Shown here in pieces: positions 1 through 8,364 of a DNA stretch of 64,000 bases. Each line of letters starts with the position of its first letter. The first letter of the stretch is position 1. The translations under genes and the position numbers were made by a program. Origin of the DNA: Methanolinea sp. (GTDB lineage Archaea; Halobacteriota; Methanomicrobia; Methanomicrobiales; Methanospirillaceae). The stretch is from positions 124,001 to 188,000 of the forward strand of contig JANIHI010000001.1 of assembly GCA_024518585.1 (NCBI GenBank), read 5' to 3'. The notes below the pieces were generated by a model. It saw nothing but the letters and a program-made list of their open reading frames with translations. It had not been told where the DNA came from and ran no database searches.

Positions 1-274
1 TGTCATTCTCCTGGGCCTCTCGCAGCCTCCTATCCTTGTCGAGTCGCTGATCATCCAGCTGATCATCGCCATCATCACCATGATACCCCTCACGCCCGGC
101 GGATCAGGGATTGCCGAGGTCCTCTTCTCGACCATGTACGGCGTGTACGTGCCCCACGCCCTCATCGGCATCCTCGTCGTCCTGTGGCGGAGCATCCTCT
201 ACTACTCCAATATCCTTCTTGGGTCCCTGGGGAGCCTCGTCATCGTCCGCCGGGAGGCGGGGACTGAGAAATAA
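1..274 (+). CDS. C-terminal end of a flippase-like integral membrane protein (partial)
   Basis: The frame is open from the window edge to a TAA at 272-274, so only the last ~90 residues are present. They are very hydrophobic, with at least two membrane segments, and contain a PGGSGIAE stretch. That Pro-Gly-Gly-x-Gly-x-x-Glu signature is typical of the lysylphosphatidylglycerol-synthase TM / AglD-type flippase-like family (UPF0104), where it lies near the C-terminus. The family is linked to polyisoprenoid-glycan or lipid transfer at the membrane. The substrate cannot be told from this fragment. The family assignment is an inference from one motif plus hydrophobicity. Confidence 0.6.
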   Translation, partial: VILLGLSQPPILVESLIIQLIIAIITMIPLTPGGSGIAEVLFSTMYGVYVPHALIGILVVLWRSILYYSNILLGSLGSLVIVRREAGTEK

Positions 275-314
275 GAGGGACAAGCCTTAAGGTTCCCACG
301 GGTCATTCCTTCTC

Positions 315-776
315 ATGGGTATGGACCCCGTTCGCTGCGATGTCAAGGGGGTTTACATGGCCACCGGGCCCCTTGGGGCTTCCCCCGCTGTCATCCTCTC
401 GCTCCCGGAAGGAGAGATGTGCATCCCTATCTACATCGGCCTCTGGGAGGCAATTTCGATACGAAATGCATTAAAACGGGAGATTCCTCCCCGACCACTC
501 ACCCACGACCTTTTTGTCGAGTTCATGAAATCCTATGGGATTGTCTTGAAAGAGATGGTCATCGACTCTCTCGAGGATGGTGTCTACTATGCCCGCCTCA
601 TTTTCCTCCAGGACCACCACCAGCTGAGCATGGACTGCAGGCCGAGCGACGGGATTGCCCTCTCGCTCCGGTGCAACGCCGACCTCCTCGTGGACCCCGA
701 CGTTGTCACCTGTTCATCAGTCAGCTTCGCCGACCTCTCGGGCCTCCAGGACCTCGATACCTACCTGGGAGGGTGA
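315..776 (+). CDS. DUF151 / bifunctional nuclease-family protein
   Basis: A 153-residue cytosolic protein with the DUF151 core: an N-terminal beta-rich part, an IPIYIGLWEA segment that matches the family's usual I-x-I-x-I-G-x-x-E region, and a C-terminal RPSDGIALSLR motif (family consensus RPSDAIALA). Some plant and bacterial members have been reported to degrade RNA and DNA; the archaeal role is unknown. The start ATG at 315 follows a short gap after the membrane-protein gene. The gene ends one base before the convergent hisE gene, so the two stop codons abut. Confidence 0.8.
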   Translation: MGMDPVRCDVKGVYMATGPLGASPAVILSLPEGEMCIPIYIGLWEAISIRNALKREIPPRPLTHDLFVEFMKSYGIVLKEMVIDSLEDGVYYARLIFLQDHHQLSMDCRPSDGIALSLRCNADLLVDPDVVTCSSVSFADLSGLQDLDTYLGG

Positions 777-1088
777 CTACTTCCGTCTCGCCTCGAGTTC
801 CCGCAGCACCTCGGAAAATTCAATTCCTGCTGCCTTCAGGCTGACCATGACGTGGAACCAGAGGTCTGCCGCCTCGAAGATGATCTGGTCGCGCCTGCCG
901 TTCTTGACGGCCAGGATGTATTCCGTTGACTCTTCCCCGACCTTCTCAAGGACCCTGTCGATACCCTTCGGGTCACGGAGGAGGGACGAGACGTACGATC
1001 CCTCTCTTGGGTTCTCTGCCCTGTCACTGATCACCGCAAAGAGGTCTGCCAAGACGTCACTGCGAGTCACTTTCTCCCTCCCCGACAA
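777..1088 (-). CDS. hisE: Phosphoribosyl-ATP pyrophosphatase (HisE)
   Basis: Second step of histidine biosynthesis: phosphoribosyl-ATP is hydrolysed to phosphoribosyl-AMP and pyrophosphate. The 103-residue length is normal for stand-alone HisE. The all-alpha MazG-like core is visible: the KVGEESTEYILAVK segment supplies the Mg-binding E-E-x-x-E acidic residues and is followed by EAADLWFHVMV, the second metal-binding helix. No HisI domain is fused. The ATG at 1088 lies inside the end of the upstream NusA-like gene (32-base overlap), which suggests translational coupling. No other his genes are nearby. Confidence 0.9.
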   Translation of the reverse strand: MSGREKVTRSDVLADLFAVISDRAENPREGSYVSSLLRDPKGIDRVLEKVGEESTEYILAVKNGRRDQIIFEAADLWFHVMVSLKAAGIEFSEVLRELEARRK

Positions 1089-1509
1089 CGACCTCCCCTA
1101 TTTCAGGCCCTCCAAAGCGCCGGAGGAGGAGGCGTGCCTTCTCGATCGTGACGCCCCCCCTGCCGATCGCAAGTCCAAGGTCGCCTTTCTGCCTTACAAC
1201 GACGTCAACAGTGCCGGGTACGGCCGATTCGCGTATTCCCGTGACCTGGGCCGGTTTGAACATATGCGTGATGAATTCCCTGATGTCCGGGGAATATTCG
1301 ACCATCTCGACCTTTTTCCCGATCACGTTCTGGAGCCGCCGGATGTTCTCTCCCTTTTTCCCGATTGCAAAACCCATGTCTCCCTGTTTTATCACGTAGA
1401 TGACCCGTTCGAACCTCTCGTCAATGATGCAGTCGATGGCGGTCGCACGGGTCAGTATCCGTAATTCTTCGATGTATCGCCGTTCCTTGAATCCGATTGT
1501 CCGCTCCAT
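1057..1509 (-). CDS. nusA: NusA-like two-KH-domain transcription factor
   Basis: A 150-residue protein made almost entirely of two KH RNA-binding domains. The GxxG loops are GKKG (about residue 50) and GRGG (about residue 117). This is the compact archaeal NusA, which lacks the bacterial N-terminal polymerase-binding and S1 domains, and is thought to act in transcription elongation or termination. In many archaea it sits in the RNA polymerase operon beside ribosomal protein S12; here it is upstream of and overlapping hisE. A TATA-like stretch (minus strand, about 1543-1550) lies ~35 bases upstream of the start, which is a reasonable promoter distance. Confidence 0.8.
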   Translation of the reverse strand: MERTIGFKERRYIEELRILTRATAIDCIIDERFERVIYVIKQGDMGFAIGKKGENIRRLQNVIGKKVEMVEYSPDIREFITHMFKPAQVTGIRESAVPGTVDVVVRQKGDLGLAIGRGGVTIEKARLLLRRFGGPEIGEVVVGEGESDSQ

Positions 1510-1869
1510 TCAGCTGTCCTTCACATATATGGTGACGGGACATGGATTAAAAGATTGGCCCGACGCCGTAGAGGGAAAGTGAAAAATTTCTTCCGGTGTT
1601 TGTCACGTCTCCAGGCGTCGTTCGCGTGGACGTAACCCCCGGGAGCTCTTGGGAAGGGAAGGGTGAATAAAAAATCCCCTTTGTCATTTCAATGGGGTAC
1701 GTTTCATGAATGGGTTATAGTCTCTCGCTGGATTGAACCAATTGATCCAAAAAATATCGACTAAATGTGAAATGAATGGTAAAACCGCCGCCGTGGCGCC
1801 GTTTTTGGGGATGGGGGGACTATCCTCATGGGGGTGAGGGGGGGGCGAGGCAGCCCCCGCTTTCGTTCT
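1510..1869. other. Gene-free gap between nusA and the SIMPL gene
   Basis: 360 bases with no credible reading frame. The right part nearest 1510 holds the likely nusA promoter (minus strand). The middle (about 1680-1780) is AT-rich. The last ~80 bases form a G-rich element listed separately as a repeat, which also sits at the 3' end of the SIMPL gene and may assist termination. Confidence 0.6.
1782..1860 (-). repeat. Dispersed GC-rich element, copy 1
   Basis: Read on the minus strand, this stretch begins GGGGCTGCCTCGCCCCC, passes through a CTC-CCCC-AGGATA section and ends in GGCGCC...CGGCGG followed by TT. The same order of blocks occurs on the plus strand at 39734-39809. The 17-base head is identical in both and self-complementary enough to fold (GGGGC/GCCCC). 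The middle is diverged. Both copies lie in the largest gene-free gaps of the window. No open reading frame or target-site duplication is evident. Confidence 0.5.
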
Positions 1870-2604
1870 TCACCCGATGAGGTAGACGACACTCACGGAA
1901 GCGGTGATCTTCACCTCGCCGGGCTCAATGGGCGTCGGGACAGGTGCACTTTTCATGTCGACTGCTGATGCCCTCACGTTCTCGTACAGGACCGGCGGGT
2001 AGTACGCACCGACAGATATCTCCTTGACTCCCCTGATAGTGACGCCCGCCGCTCCCGCGACAGCGGATGCATCGGAAAATGCTTTATTGACTGCTTTCGA
2101 GAGGACATCTGCCCGGAGGGAGCTCTCGAGCTCTTCGCTCACCATGAAGGTAATCGAATCGACCTGGTTGGCGCCGGCATTGACCGCACTGTCGATAACC
2201 TCCCCCGTCCGCGGGACGTCCCTGATGGTGACCCGGAGGCTGTTGGTAACCCGGTAATATTTTACCTTCTGACCGAACGGTACCTTGGAATCATCGTAGA
2301 TGGGGTAGATCGAATACCCTGTCGTCTTCAGGTCTTTTTTCTCAATTCCCATTGCTTCAAGGGATCGTACCACGGAGTCCATGACCCTGGCGTTCTCGTT
2401 CTGGGCGGCGAGGGCATTGGCGTTCTCCGTGACGACGGACACGGTCACCATGGCACGGTCGGGTGTCACGGTAATTTCGGCGTTTCCCGTTGCCGAGATT
2501 GTCCTCTCGCTGTTCTCTGCTGCACTGGCAACTCCGGCCAAGGCCCATGCCAGGATGGCAAGGGTAAGGAGGAGGATTGCCTCCCGGGAGATCCTCGTGT
2601 TCAT
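1870..2604 (-). CDS. Secreted SIMPL (DUF541) domain protein
   Basis: About 244 residues from the ATG at 2604. An N-terminal signal peptide (MNTRISREAILLLTLAILAW, then ALAGVASAA) precedes the mature protein. The mature part opens with ISATGNAEITVTPDRA, the hallmark of the SIMPL/DUF541 family, whose members are periplasmic or surface proteins of poorly known function. The longer frame to 2706 would translate across an AT-rich TATA-like stretch near 2640-2650, so I chose the start that gives a clean signal peptide, with a GGGGG ribosome-binding site upstream. The gene is divergent from leuC. Confidence 0.8.
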   Translation of the reverse strand: MNTRISREAILLLTLAILAWALAGVASAAENSERTISATGNAEITVTPDRAMVTVSVVTENANALAAQNENARVMDSVVRSLEAMGIEKKDLKTTGYSIYPIYDDSKVPFGQKVKYYRVTNSLRVTIRDVPRTGEVIDSAVNAGANQVDSITFMVSEELESSLRADVLSKAVNKAFSDASAVAGAAGVTIRGVKEISVGAYYPPVLYENVRASAVDMKSAPVPTPIEPGEVKITASVSVVYLIG

Positions 2605-2708
2605 GCGATGTAATCTTTCCCCCATATTCAAAAATTTATGCTTAAGTTCGAAAAATTTCGCAATTATACCCTTTTTCCCTGTCCCGGTGGGCGGGTAATT
2701 TCCCAATT

Positions 2709-2732
2709 TTTGGCGTATACCAAATTAAAAGA
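2709..2732 (+). promoter_or_regulatory. leuC promoter with adjacent inverted repeat
   Basis: A TTTGG-N6-CCAAA inverted repeat (2709-2724) directly adjoins an A/T-rich TATA-like box CAAATTAAAAGA (2721-2732). This lies about 35-40 bases upstream of the leuC ATG at 2765, the normal spacing for an archaeal promoter. A symmetric site touching the TATA box is where archaeal repressors commonly bind, so it is a candidate operator for the leu operon. The regulator is unknown. Confidence 0.45.
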
Positions 2733-2764
2733 GGTCCCACGATGCATACATGTAATGTTTCCTT

Positions 2765-4015
2765 ATGGCAGCAACTCTGGTTGAGAAGATATTTTCGCAG
2801 AAATGCGGTCGGTCGGTAAGGGCAGGTGAAGTCGTCATGGCACCCGTTGACCTCGCCATGGTCCATGACATCACCGGGCCACTCGCCGTGCAGAAATTCC
2901 GGGAGATGGGGGGGACAAGGGTATTTGACCCGGGGAAGATAGTCCTCCTCTTTGATCACCAGGTCCCTGCAGATTCGATATCAGCTGCAAATAACCATGT
3001 CTTTTTGAGAAAATTTGCCATTGAACAGGAAATCCCCAACCTCGACCTGCGGGAGGGTATCTGCCACCAGGTTGTCATGGAGAGGGGACGGGCAGGCCCG
3101 GGTGAGATCATCGTTGGTGCCGACTCCCACACCTGCATGTACGGGGCTGCAGGAGCTTTTGCGACCGGGATAGGGTCAACTGACATGGGTTTCGTGCTCA
3201 AGTTCGGTGCACTCTATTTCCGGGTCCCGGAGACGATTCGAATCGTTGCGACCGGTACTTTTCCGCCCCGGGTTGGCCCAAAGGACCTGATCCTGGAGAT
3301 AACAGGGCGCCTGGGGGCGGATGGGGCGACATACCAGGCCCTCGAGTTTACCGGGAGTACCTTTCAGACGATGGACATGCCAGGGAGGATGACCTGCTGT
3401 AACATGGCAGTCGAGATGGGCGCAAAGGCCGGCATAGTCCCCCCCGACAGGGTCACGGGGGAATACCTTGCAGGGAGGAGGGACACCTCTTTGGTCTCCC
3501 TCTCGAGTGACCCGGGCGCACGGTTTGCCCAGGAGTACTCATTCAACGCAGAAGACCTCACACCCCGTGTTGCCGTGCCGCACAACGTCGACCAGGTTGT
3601 CGATGTTAGTCGGGTTGCCGGCACACCCATCGACCAGGTCTTCATCGGTTCATGCACCAACGGGCGGTTCGAAGACCTCAAGGAAGCTGCCGACGTTCTC
3701 GGCAACCGTTCCTTCCACCCGTCTGTCCGCGTGATCGTCATACCGGCGTCCCGGACGGAATACCTCAAGGCTTTGAGGGCAGGAATCATCGAGAAGTTCG
3801 TATCGGCCGGTGCCCTCGTCGAGGCTCCCTGCTGCGGACCATGCATGGGTGGAGCGTTCGGGCTGCTGGCACCCGGAGAGGTCTCCCTCTCCACCTCGAA
3901 CCGCAACTTCCGGGGGCGCCAGGGAAGTACGGAGGCATCCGTGTACCTCTGCTCGCCGGCCACCGCGGCCGCGAGTGCCATAAACGGACAGATCACAGAC
4001 CCGCGGGAGGTGTGA
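2765..4015 (+). CDS. leuC: 3-isopropylmalate dehydratase, large subunit (LeuC / aconitase superfamily)
   Basis: 416-residue aconitase-superfamily large subunit. It contains the GADSHTCMYGAAGAFATGIGS region and the three cysteines for the [4Fe-4S] cluster (IGSCTNG, then APCCGPCMGG). With the small subunit at 4019 it would isomerise 2- to 3-isopropylmalate in leucine synthesis. The same family includes the homoaconitase AksD of coenzyme B synthesis. The large subunit does not discriminate; the partner's substrate loop favours LeuC. It is first in a tight leuC-leuD-leuB operon (3-base gap to leuD). Confidence 0.85.
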   Translation: MAATLVEKIFSQKCGRSVRAGEVVMAPVDLAMVHDITGPLAVQKFREMGGTRVFDPGKIVLLFDHQVPADSISAANNHVFLRKFAIEQEIPNLDLREGICHQVVMERGRAGPGEIIVGADSHTCMYGAAGAFATGIGSTDMGFVLKFGALYFRVPETIRIVATGTFPPRVGPKDLILEITGRLGADGATYQALEFTGSTFQTMDMPGRMTCCNMAVEMGAKAGIVPPDRVTGEYLAGRRDTSLVSLSSDPGARFAQEYSFNAEDLTPRVAVPHNVDQVVDVSRVAGTPIDQVFIGSCTNGRFEDLKEAADVLGNRSFHPSVRVIVIPASRTEYLKALRAGIIEKFVSAGALVEAPCCGPCMGGAFGLLAPGEVSLSTSNRNFRGRQGSTEASVYLCSPATAAASAINGQITDPREV

Positions 4016-4018
4016 ACG

Positions 4019-4516
4019 ATGCGGGTGTGGAAATTTGGAGACAACATCGATACCGATGCGATCATTCCCGGGAGGTACCTTGTCATCTATGACCCGCGGA
4101 CCCTCGCTGCCCACGCCTTCGAGGGGACCCGGGACGAATTTGCAGAATCGGCCCGCGAGGGCGACATCATCGTGGCAGGCAGGAACTTCGGGTGCGGGTC
4201 GTCCCGTGAACATGCGCCCCTCGCGCTCCTCGGTGCAGGAGTCCGGGTGGTCATCGCCCGGTCTTTTGCCCGGATCTTTTACAGGAATGCCATCAACGTC
4301 GGGATTCTCCCCCTCGTATGCAGGGACGCTCCCTCCATCGAGGACGGGTCAGCTATTGCCGTCCACCTCCGGGACGGGTACATTGAATCAGGCGGGAAAA
4401 AATTGCCCATTGAACCGGTGCCGGCATTCTTACAGGAGATCATCGACGCCGGCGGTCTCGTCGAGTACGCGAAAAAGTTGGAGAGGGTGGAGACATGCAC
4501 CGGGTCGCAGTCATAG
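4019..4516 (+). CDS. leuD: 3-isopropylmalate dehydratase, small subunit (LeuD)
   Basis: 165-residue swivel-domain partner of LeuC. Family motifs [13 protein letters not shown] (residues 9-21) and [12 protein letters not shown] are present. The substrate loop after Arg19 reads YLVI. In Methanocaldococcus the isopropylmalate enzyme has YLVY here and the homoaconitase has YLRT, so this copy should be the leucine (and possibly citramalate) enzyme rather than coenzyme B homoaconitase. The end overlaps leuB by 22 bases, consistent with translational coupling. Confidence 0.85.
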   Translation: MRVWKFGDNIDTDAIIPGRYLVIYDPRTLAAHAFEGTRDEFAESAREGDIIVAGRNFGCGSSREHAPLALLGAGVRVVIARSFARIFYRNAINVGILPLVCRDAPSIEDGSAIAVHLRDGYIESGGKKLPIEPVPAFLQEIIDAGGLVEYAKKLERVETCTGSQS

Positions 4517-5610
4517 GCGGGGACGGGATAGGTCCCGAGATCATTGCAGAGGGGCAAAAAGTCCTTGATGCCGCAGGCGAACGGTACGGTTTTGATATCG
4601 GGTGGGAAACCTTCGATATCGGTGCAGACCGCTACCTTTCCACCGGCCAGCTCCTCACCGAGGAAGATATCCAGGAACTCTCAAGGTTTCGGGCGATCTA
4701 TTTCGGTGCCGTCGGAGACGAGAGGGTCTCCCCCGGGATCCTCGAGAAGGGAATCCTCCTCGCACTGCGGTTTCATTTCGACCAGTACATCAACCTCCGG
4801 CCCGTACGGCTCCTGGAAGGGGTTCCAACCCCCCTGGCCGGGAAGACTCCCCGCGATATCGATTTTGTAGTCGTGCGGGAGAACACCGAAGACTTTTACG
4901 TCGGTGTCGGCGGGAGGATGAAGGGCTCGAAGAGGTTCGAGCACCAGATCGTGCGGAACCTCTACCACGTCAGGTTCGGTCTCGACATCGAGAGTGACGC
5001 AGAGGAGATTGCCTACCAGATAGGTCTCATATCCCGTGAAGGGGCACGGCGGGTGATCTCGTATGCCTGTGAGTGCGCAAGGGAAAGAAGGAAAAAGCTG
5101 ACTTCCGTGGACAAGGCAAACGTCCTCACCGATGTGTACGGTCTCTGGAGGGAGGTCTTCTCCGGTGTGGTATCCCGGTACCCTGACCTCACAACTGAAT
5201 TTGCTTACGTGGACGCAATCACGATGTGGTTTGTCAAGAACCCGGAGGTATTTGATGTGGTCGTCACCCCCAACATGTTTGGGGATATCATCACCGACCT
5301 GGGAGCCATGATCCAGGGGGGCCTCGGGCTCGCTGCCGGGGGGAACATCAACCCGTCAGGGACCTCGATGTTTGAGCCAATCCATGGCTCAGCCCCCAAG
5401 TACAAGGGGATGAACACCGCAAACCCCATGGCAACCATCTGGGCGGGAGCCCTCCTCCTCCGCCATATCGGGGAGAAAGAGGCCTCGGAGGCGGTCCTGC
5501 GGGCGATGGGCCGGTCAATCGCGGACCGTGTCGTCACGAGGGACATGGGGGGGTCCTGCAGGACCTCTGATGTCGGGGACTATATCGCCGCCATGGTAAG
5601 GAAAGGTTAA
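4495..5610 (+). CDS. leuB: 3-isopropylmalate dehydrogenase-type (isocitrate/isopropylmalate dehydrogenase family)
   Basis: 371-residue NAD(P)-dependent beta-decarboxylating dehydrogenase. N-terminal [10 protein letters not shown], a [11 protein letters not shown] segment, the catalytic Lys/Asp region ([16 protein letters not shown]) and the metal-binding [13 protein letters not shown] are all visible, and [14 protein letters not shown] closes the cofactor site. Its place after leuCD makes oxidation of 3-isopropylmalate the likely reaction; broad-specificity homologues also use methylmalate or homoisocitrate. The ATG at 4495 lies inside leuD. No leuA-type synthase is in the window. Confidence 0.85.
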   Translation: MHRVAVIGGDGIGPEIIAEGQKVLDAAGERYGFDIGWETFDIGADRYLSTGQLLTEEDIQELSRFRAIYFGAVGDERVSPGILEKGILLALRFHFDQYINLRPVRLLEGVPTPLAGKTPRDIDFVVVRENTEDFYVGVGGRMKGSKRFEHQIVRNLYHVRFGLDIESDAEEIAYQIGLISREGARRVISYACECARERRKKLTSVDKANVLTDVYGLWREVFSGVVSRYPDLTTEFAYVDAITMWFVKNPEVFDVVVTPNMFGDIITDLGAMIQGGLGLAAGGNINPSGTSMFEPIHGSAPKYKGMNTANPMATIWAGALLLRHIGEKEASEAVLRAMGRSIADRVVTRDMGGSCRTSDVGDYIAAMVRKG

Positions 5611-5692
5611 AACGGCCGGTCCCCTCCGTCACGTCGAAGGGGGAGGGATTCTCCCCAAAAAGGGAAGGGAATGTCCCGGATGACACGTCTTT

Positions 5693-6112
5693 TTAAGCGG
5701 GGCAGGGTGATACCGGACCTGAAAAGTCTGCCAGCACGTGGTTCCGTGTCACCTTGGGGGGCACCCGGGAGGGTAACTCCATGATGGGAGCATTCTTTTC
5801 CTGGTATGACAGGATGCCACGGAGGGACGCCAGGGAGAGCGTGAAGCGGTCACCGTTCACGAGCTCGATATTGAGGGCCTTTCCAGACCGGGAGATCCCT
5901 GCCCGGCCTGCCTCTCCCCAAAAATATTCCATCCAGTTCTGCTTGACCCGACGGACACATGCCAGTGCACCCCGTTCGATGGCGTCCCGCAGTTCGTCAA
6001 TAGATATGGAGAGACGTGCCCCATGGATGTAGAGGTCGACCACCTCGCAGGGTATCCCCTGCGCATCCAGGACTTCCCGGCCATCCCTGGAAAGGTATCC
6101 TGCTCTCTTCAT
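5693..6112 (-). CDS. Unrecognised 139-residue protein
   Basis: I do not recognise this family. The product is soluble and mixed alpha/beta, with a segment VDLYIHGARLSISIDELRDAI and a second NGDRFTLSLASLRGIL; the two have a similar hydrophobic pattern and might be a duplicated beta-strand/helix unit. The ATG at 6112 is preferred: a strong TATA box (6152-6160) predicts transcription from about 6130, which excludes the longer frames upstream, and AAAGGA lies just before the ATG. A GTG at 6127 is the alternative. The gene stands alone, convergent with leuB, and its promoter carries a palindrome. Confidence 0.65.
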   Translation of the reverse strand: MKRAGYLSRDGREVLDAQGIPCEVVDLYIHGARLSISIDELRDAIERGALACVRRVKQNWMEYFWGEAGRAGISRSGKALNIELVNGDRFTLSLASLRGILSYQEKNAPIMELPSRVPPKVTRNHVLADFSGPVSPCPA

Positions 6113-6131
6113 CGTCCTTTTTTTCACCTGG

Positions 6132-6160
6132 TACTCCCTCTCGAAGAGGGAGTATATAAA
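6132..6160 (-). promoter_or_regulatory. TATA box overlapping a 10-bp-arm inverted repeat
   Basis: TTTATATAC (minus strand, 6152-6160) is a near-ideal archaeal TATA box. Directly downstream is an inverted repeat with arms TACTCCCTCT / AGAGGGAGTA and a 3-base centre (6132-6154). It covers the predicted start site near 6130 and clips the end of the TATA box. A repressor bound here would block polymerase recruitment. The same sequence could instead form a hairpin, but most of it lies upstream of the predicted transcript start, so an operator is the simpler reading. Confidence 0.65.
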
Positions 6161-6215
6161 CCATCGATGTGCGCGGGGTGAAAGTGACCGAAACGAAAGA
6201 AAATGGGGTGGCTGT

Positions 6216-7352
6216 TTAGGTATTTTCGTGGTCCATGCAGGCATTCAGGACCGACTCCATGAGGACGAGGGCTCCTTCAATACCCACGAACGGCCAGGCA
6301 TGGAGCCTCACAGAACCCCTCAAGGGAGGCGTTACCCCCACGAATGCTGCTTCCGGGCAGGCCTGCCTCTCAAAAGACGACCCCAGGACGAGGTCCGGTC
6401 TTTCCTGCGAAAGGATCTCCTCGACGGCGCCGTAATCCCGTGCGGGAACGACGGGGAATTTTCCCGGACGGGCCTGGTTCCTCGAACCGATGACGAGGAT
6501 TCCGGCATCAAGGTACTCTTCCAGCATCGATGCAACCAGGAGCATGGATTCCCGCTGCCCGAAGAGTGCGACGTCCGGTGGGTCAAAACGCTTCAGGTAC
6601 CTGTCGCAGGCCGCTATAATCCTCTGCTCCGCGCCGGGGATCTCTCTCTCGAGGACGTCCTGGAAACCGTTCCAGGATTTCTCAAGCCGCAAAATTGCCT
6701 TTCGTGTCTCCCGGATTCCCACCAGAGTCCCCCCTTGCTCACCGTAATCAATACCGAGGTCTGGGTTGGCGTGGATGGTGTACGGGGACACCGGTGAGCC
6801 GTAGGAGTACTGGGGGGTGCAAAGGAACACGGGCGACCACGAAGGCCCCGGAGGGAGGAGCCGCTTTGCTTCCTGGATGTTGCCCTGGTAGAAGGGGTCG
6901 AGGGGAGACAGCCCGCTGATCGTCGGGCCAATCAGGCTCCCTGAGACGGGGGGGTCCAGTGAACGGAGCGCAGCGCGGAAACCCTCCTCGTATTCTCCCG
7001 CAAACCCTGGCACATCGATGACCCGGATGTTTGCTTCCGGCCCAAACCTCCCGGTGAGAGATTCACGGATGTCCTCCCCTGTAATGGACGGGATGCAGGT
7101 GCAGAGGATGGCGACGAGGGCGTACCGGTCCTTTATCTCTCCCACGATGCGGGCCAGTGCACCTTCTGACCCAAGGATAACGTCCTGGTCGGTCACGGCC
7201 GAGCAGTAGAGGGGGAGGTGGAGGGCAGATGACGGGTAATAGAAACACCCGGTAGAGCCATGGATGATGACCCCGACACCCTTTATTGGGGCAAGGGCTG
7301 CAGCAGCACCCGTGATACTGCACGGCCACAGGGGGGCAGAGAGTTCATGCAT
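6216..7352 (-). CDS. NifK/NifN-like nitrogenase-superfamily protein (third gene of nfl operon)
   Basis: 378 residues from the ATG at 7352, which overlaps the NifD-like stop by 8 bases. The N-terminus carries the nitrogenase beta-type pattern: WPCSITGA (Cys11), VIIHGSTGC (Cys36), DQDVILGSEGAL, and ILCTCIPSITGEDI (Cys86), which correspond to the three P-cluster cysteines of NifK. It is far shorter than NifK (~520 residues). The frame continues open upstream but that part is not NifK-like. It presumably forms a complex with the NifD-like product and receives electrons from the NifH-like protein. Substrate unknown. It is not CfbD, which lies at 20439-21518. Confidence 0.8.
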   Translation of the reverse strand: MHELSAPLWPCSITGAAAALAPIKGVGVIIHGSTGCFYYPSSALHLPLYCSAVTDQDVILGSEGALARIVGEIKDRYALVAILCTCIPSITGEDIRESLTGRFGPEANIRVIDVPGFAGEYEEGFRAALRSLDPPVSGSLIGPTISGLSPLDPFYQGNIQEAKRLLPPGPSWSPVFLCTPQYSYGSPVSPYTIHANPDLGIDYGEQGGTLVGIRETRKAILRLEKSWNGFQDVLEREIPGAEQRIIAACDRYLKRFDPPDVALFGQRESMLLVASMLEEYLDAGILVIGSRNQARPGKFPVVPARDYGAVEEILSQERPDLVLGSSFERQACPEAAFVGVTPPLRGSVRLHAWPFVGIEGALVLMESVLNACMDHENT

Positions 7353-8364
7353 GGCAGCATCTTCTCCAGCGGTGCAGCAGCCTCCTGACACCTGCCGTGC
7401 CGACAGGGAACGGGTCGGGAAGGGGGAAGGGCCGGCCGTCTTCACGGATCGAGACACCGATGGCGGGGGCAAGGTCCCTGCACGGCGGAGAATCGACGGG
7501 CTCACCCGACGGCCCACGGAGGGAGATGGATTGACCTCTGAGCGATGCAAATTCACAAAGGATTCTCTTCTGGCGGGCCTCCTCTTCTGCAACGGCCCCG
7601 GATGTATCGATGGAGAAGTACTCTCCCACCTCTTCCAGGAACCGGAGTGTTCCTCCGAGCCCGAGGGGGAACGATTCGATGTACGGAGTCCCAAACTTTT
7701 TCTCAAGGAACTTCCCGACGGGGACCATGGATGGGTCGCGGAGGATGTTGAGCGAGGGGCTACCTATGCGCGCGATAGCACCTGCCGTTGAACGTGACAC
7801 AAAACGGGTTACAACAGGGATCCCGATCGTGGAAAGGAGCCTGGCGACCTCTTTGTAGTGTTCTTCCCGTTCATATTCAAGGGTCTTTTCTCCCACGATG
7901 GCGACACCCCTGCATTTTTTAGCAGGCTTGGCAAGCGAGGTGAGAGCCTTTAGGGCCTGGATATGCCCATCGAGGAACCCCCCGCCAAGGAACCCTGCCG
8001 TGGGGATGGATATGACGGGGGGGCTGCTGTACCCCCGGCAAACGGCCTCCACGTCGTCTCCTATCGCTCCCGTGACACACGTGGAAAGGACACAGACCAG
8101 GGGGGGTTTCCTTTCGCACGCCTTTTTGATAATGGCATCCAGGACCTCTTCCCCCCCGAATATGACATCTCTCTCCCCGAGGTCACTTGAGACCACGACC
8201 GGCAGGCGGGGATCTCTCCTGGCGACAGAGAGGGCATGGAAGAGGGAGAAATTGTGGTGGGCACACCCGCGGGGCCCGTGGATGATCGTGATGCACCCCT
8301 CTATCTCGGTGGTCACCGACAGTGCACCCGATAGTGTGCACCCCCCATCAGGGTGAGTAGTCAT
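7345..8364 (-). CDS. NifD/NifE-like nitrogenase-superfamily protein (second gene of nfl operon)
   Basis: 339 residues. Three cysteines match the NifD P-cluster ligands: GGCTLSGA (Cys9), IIHGPRGC (Cys34) and [16 protein letters not shown] (Cys96); [10 protein letters not shown] matches the NifD DIVFGG motif. The C-terminal ~80 residues are poorly conserved-looking and I see no convincing counterpart of the FeMo-cofactor ligands Cys275/His442 of NifD. The start ATG lies 17 bases inside the NifH-like gene, so the genes are probably translationally coupled. Group IV (Nfl) nitrogenase-like proteins have this size and architecture. The reaction is unknown. Confidence 0.82.
   Translation of the reverse strand: MTTHPDGGCTLSGALSVTTEIEGCITIIHGPRGCAHHNFSLFHALSVARRDPRLPVVVSSDLGERDVIFGGEEVLDAIIKKACERKPPLVCVLSTCVTGAIGDDVEAVCRGYSSPPVISIPTAGFLGGGFLDGHIQALKALTSLAKPAKKCRGVAIVGEKTLEYEREEHYKEVARLLSTIGIPVVTRFVSRSTAGAIARIGSPSLNILRDPSMVPVGKFLEKKFGTPYIESFPLGLGGTLRFLEEVGEYFSIDTSGAVAEEEARQKRILCEFASLRGQSISLRGPSGEPVDSPPCRDLAPAIGVSIREDGRPFPLPDPFPVGTAGVRRLLHRWRRCCHA

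Noticed and set aside
655..1464. Long plus-strand frame of 269 codons
   Set aside because: It lies opposite hisE and the NusA-like gene, both with clear family motifs; its product is Arg/Ser/Pro-rich as expected of an antisense shadow in GC-rich DNA.
7353..7706. Possible ~118-residue N-terminal extension of the NifK-like protein
   Set aside because: The extra part is Ser/Arg/Pro-rich, overlaps the NifD-like gene in another frame and precedes the normal nitrogenase-type N-terminus; the ATG at 7352 overlaps the upstream stop as in a coupled operon.
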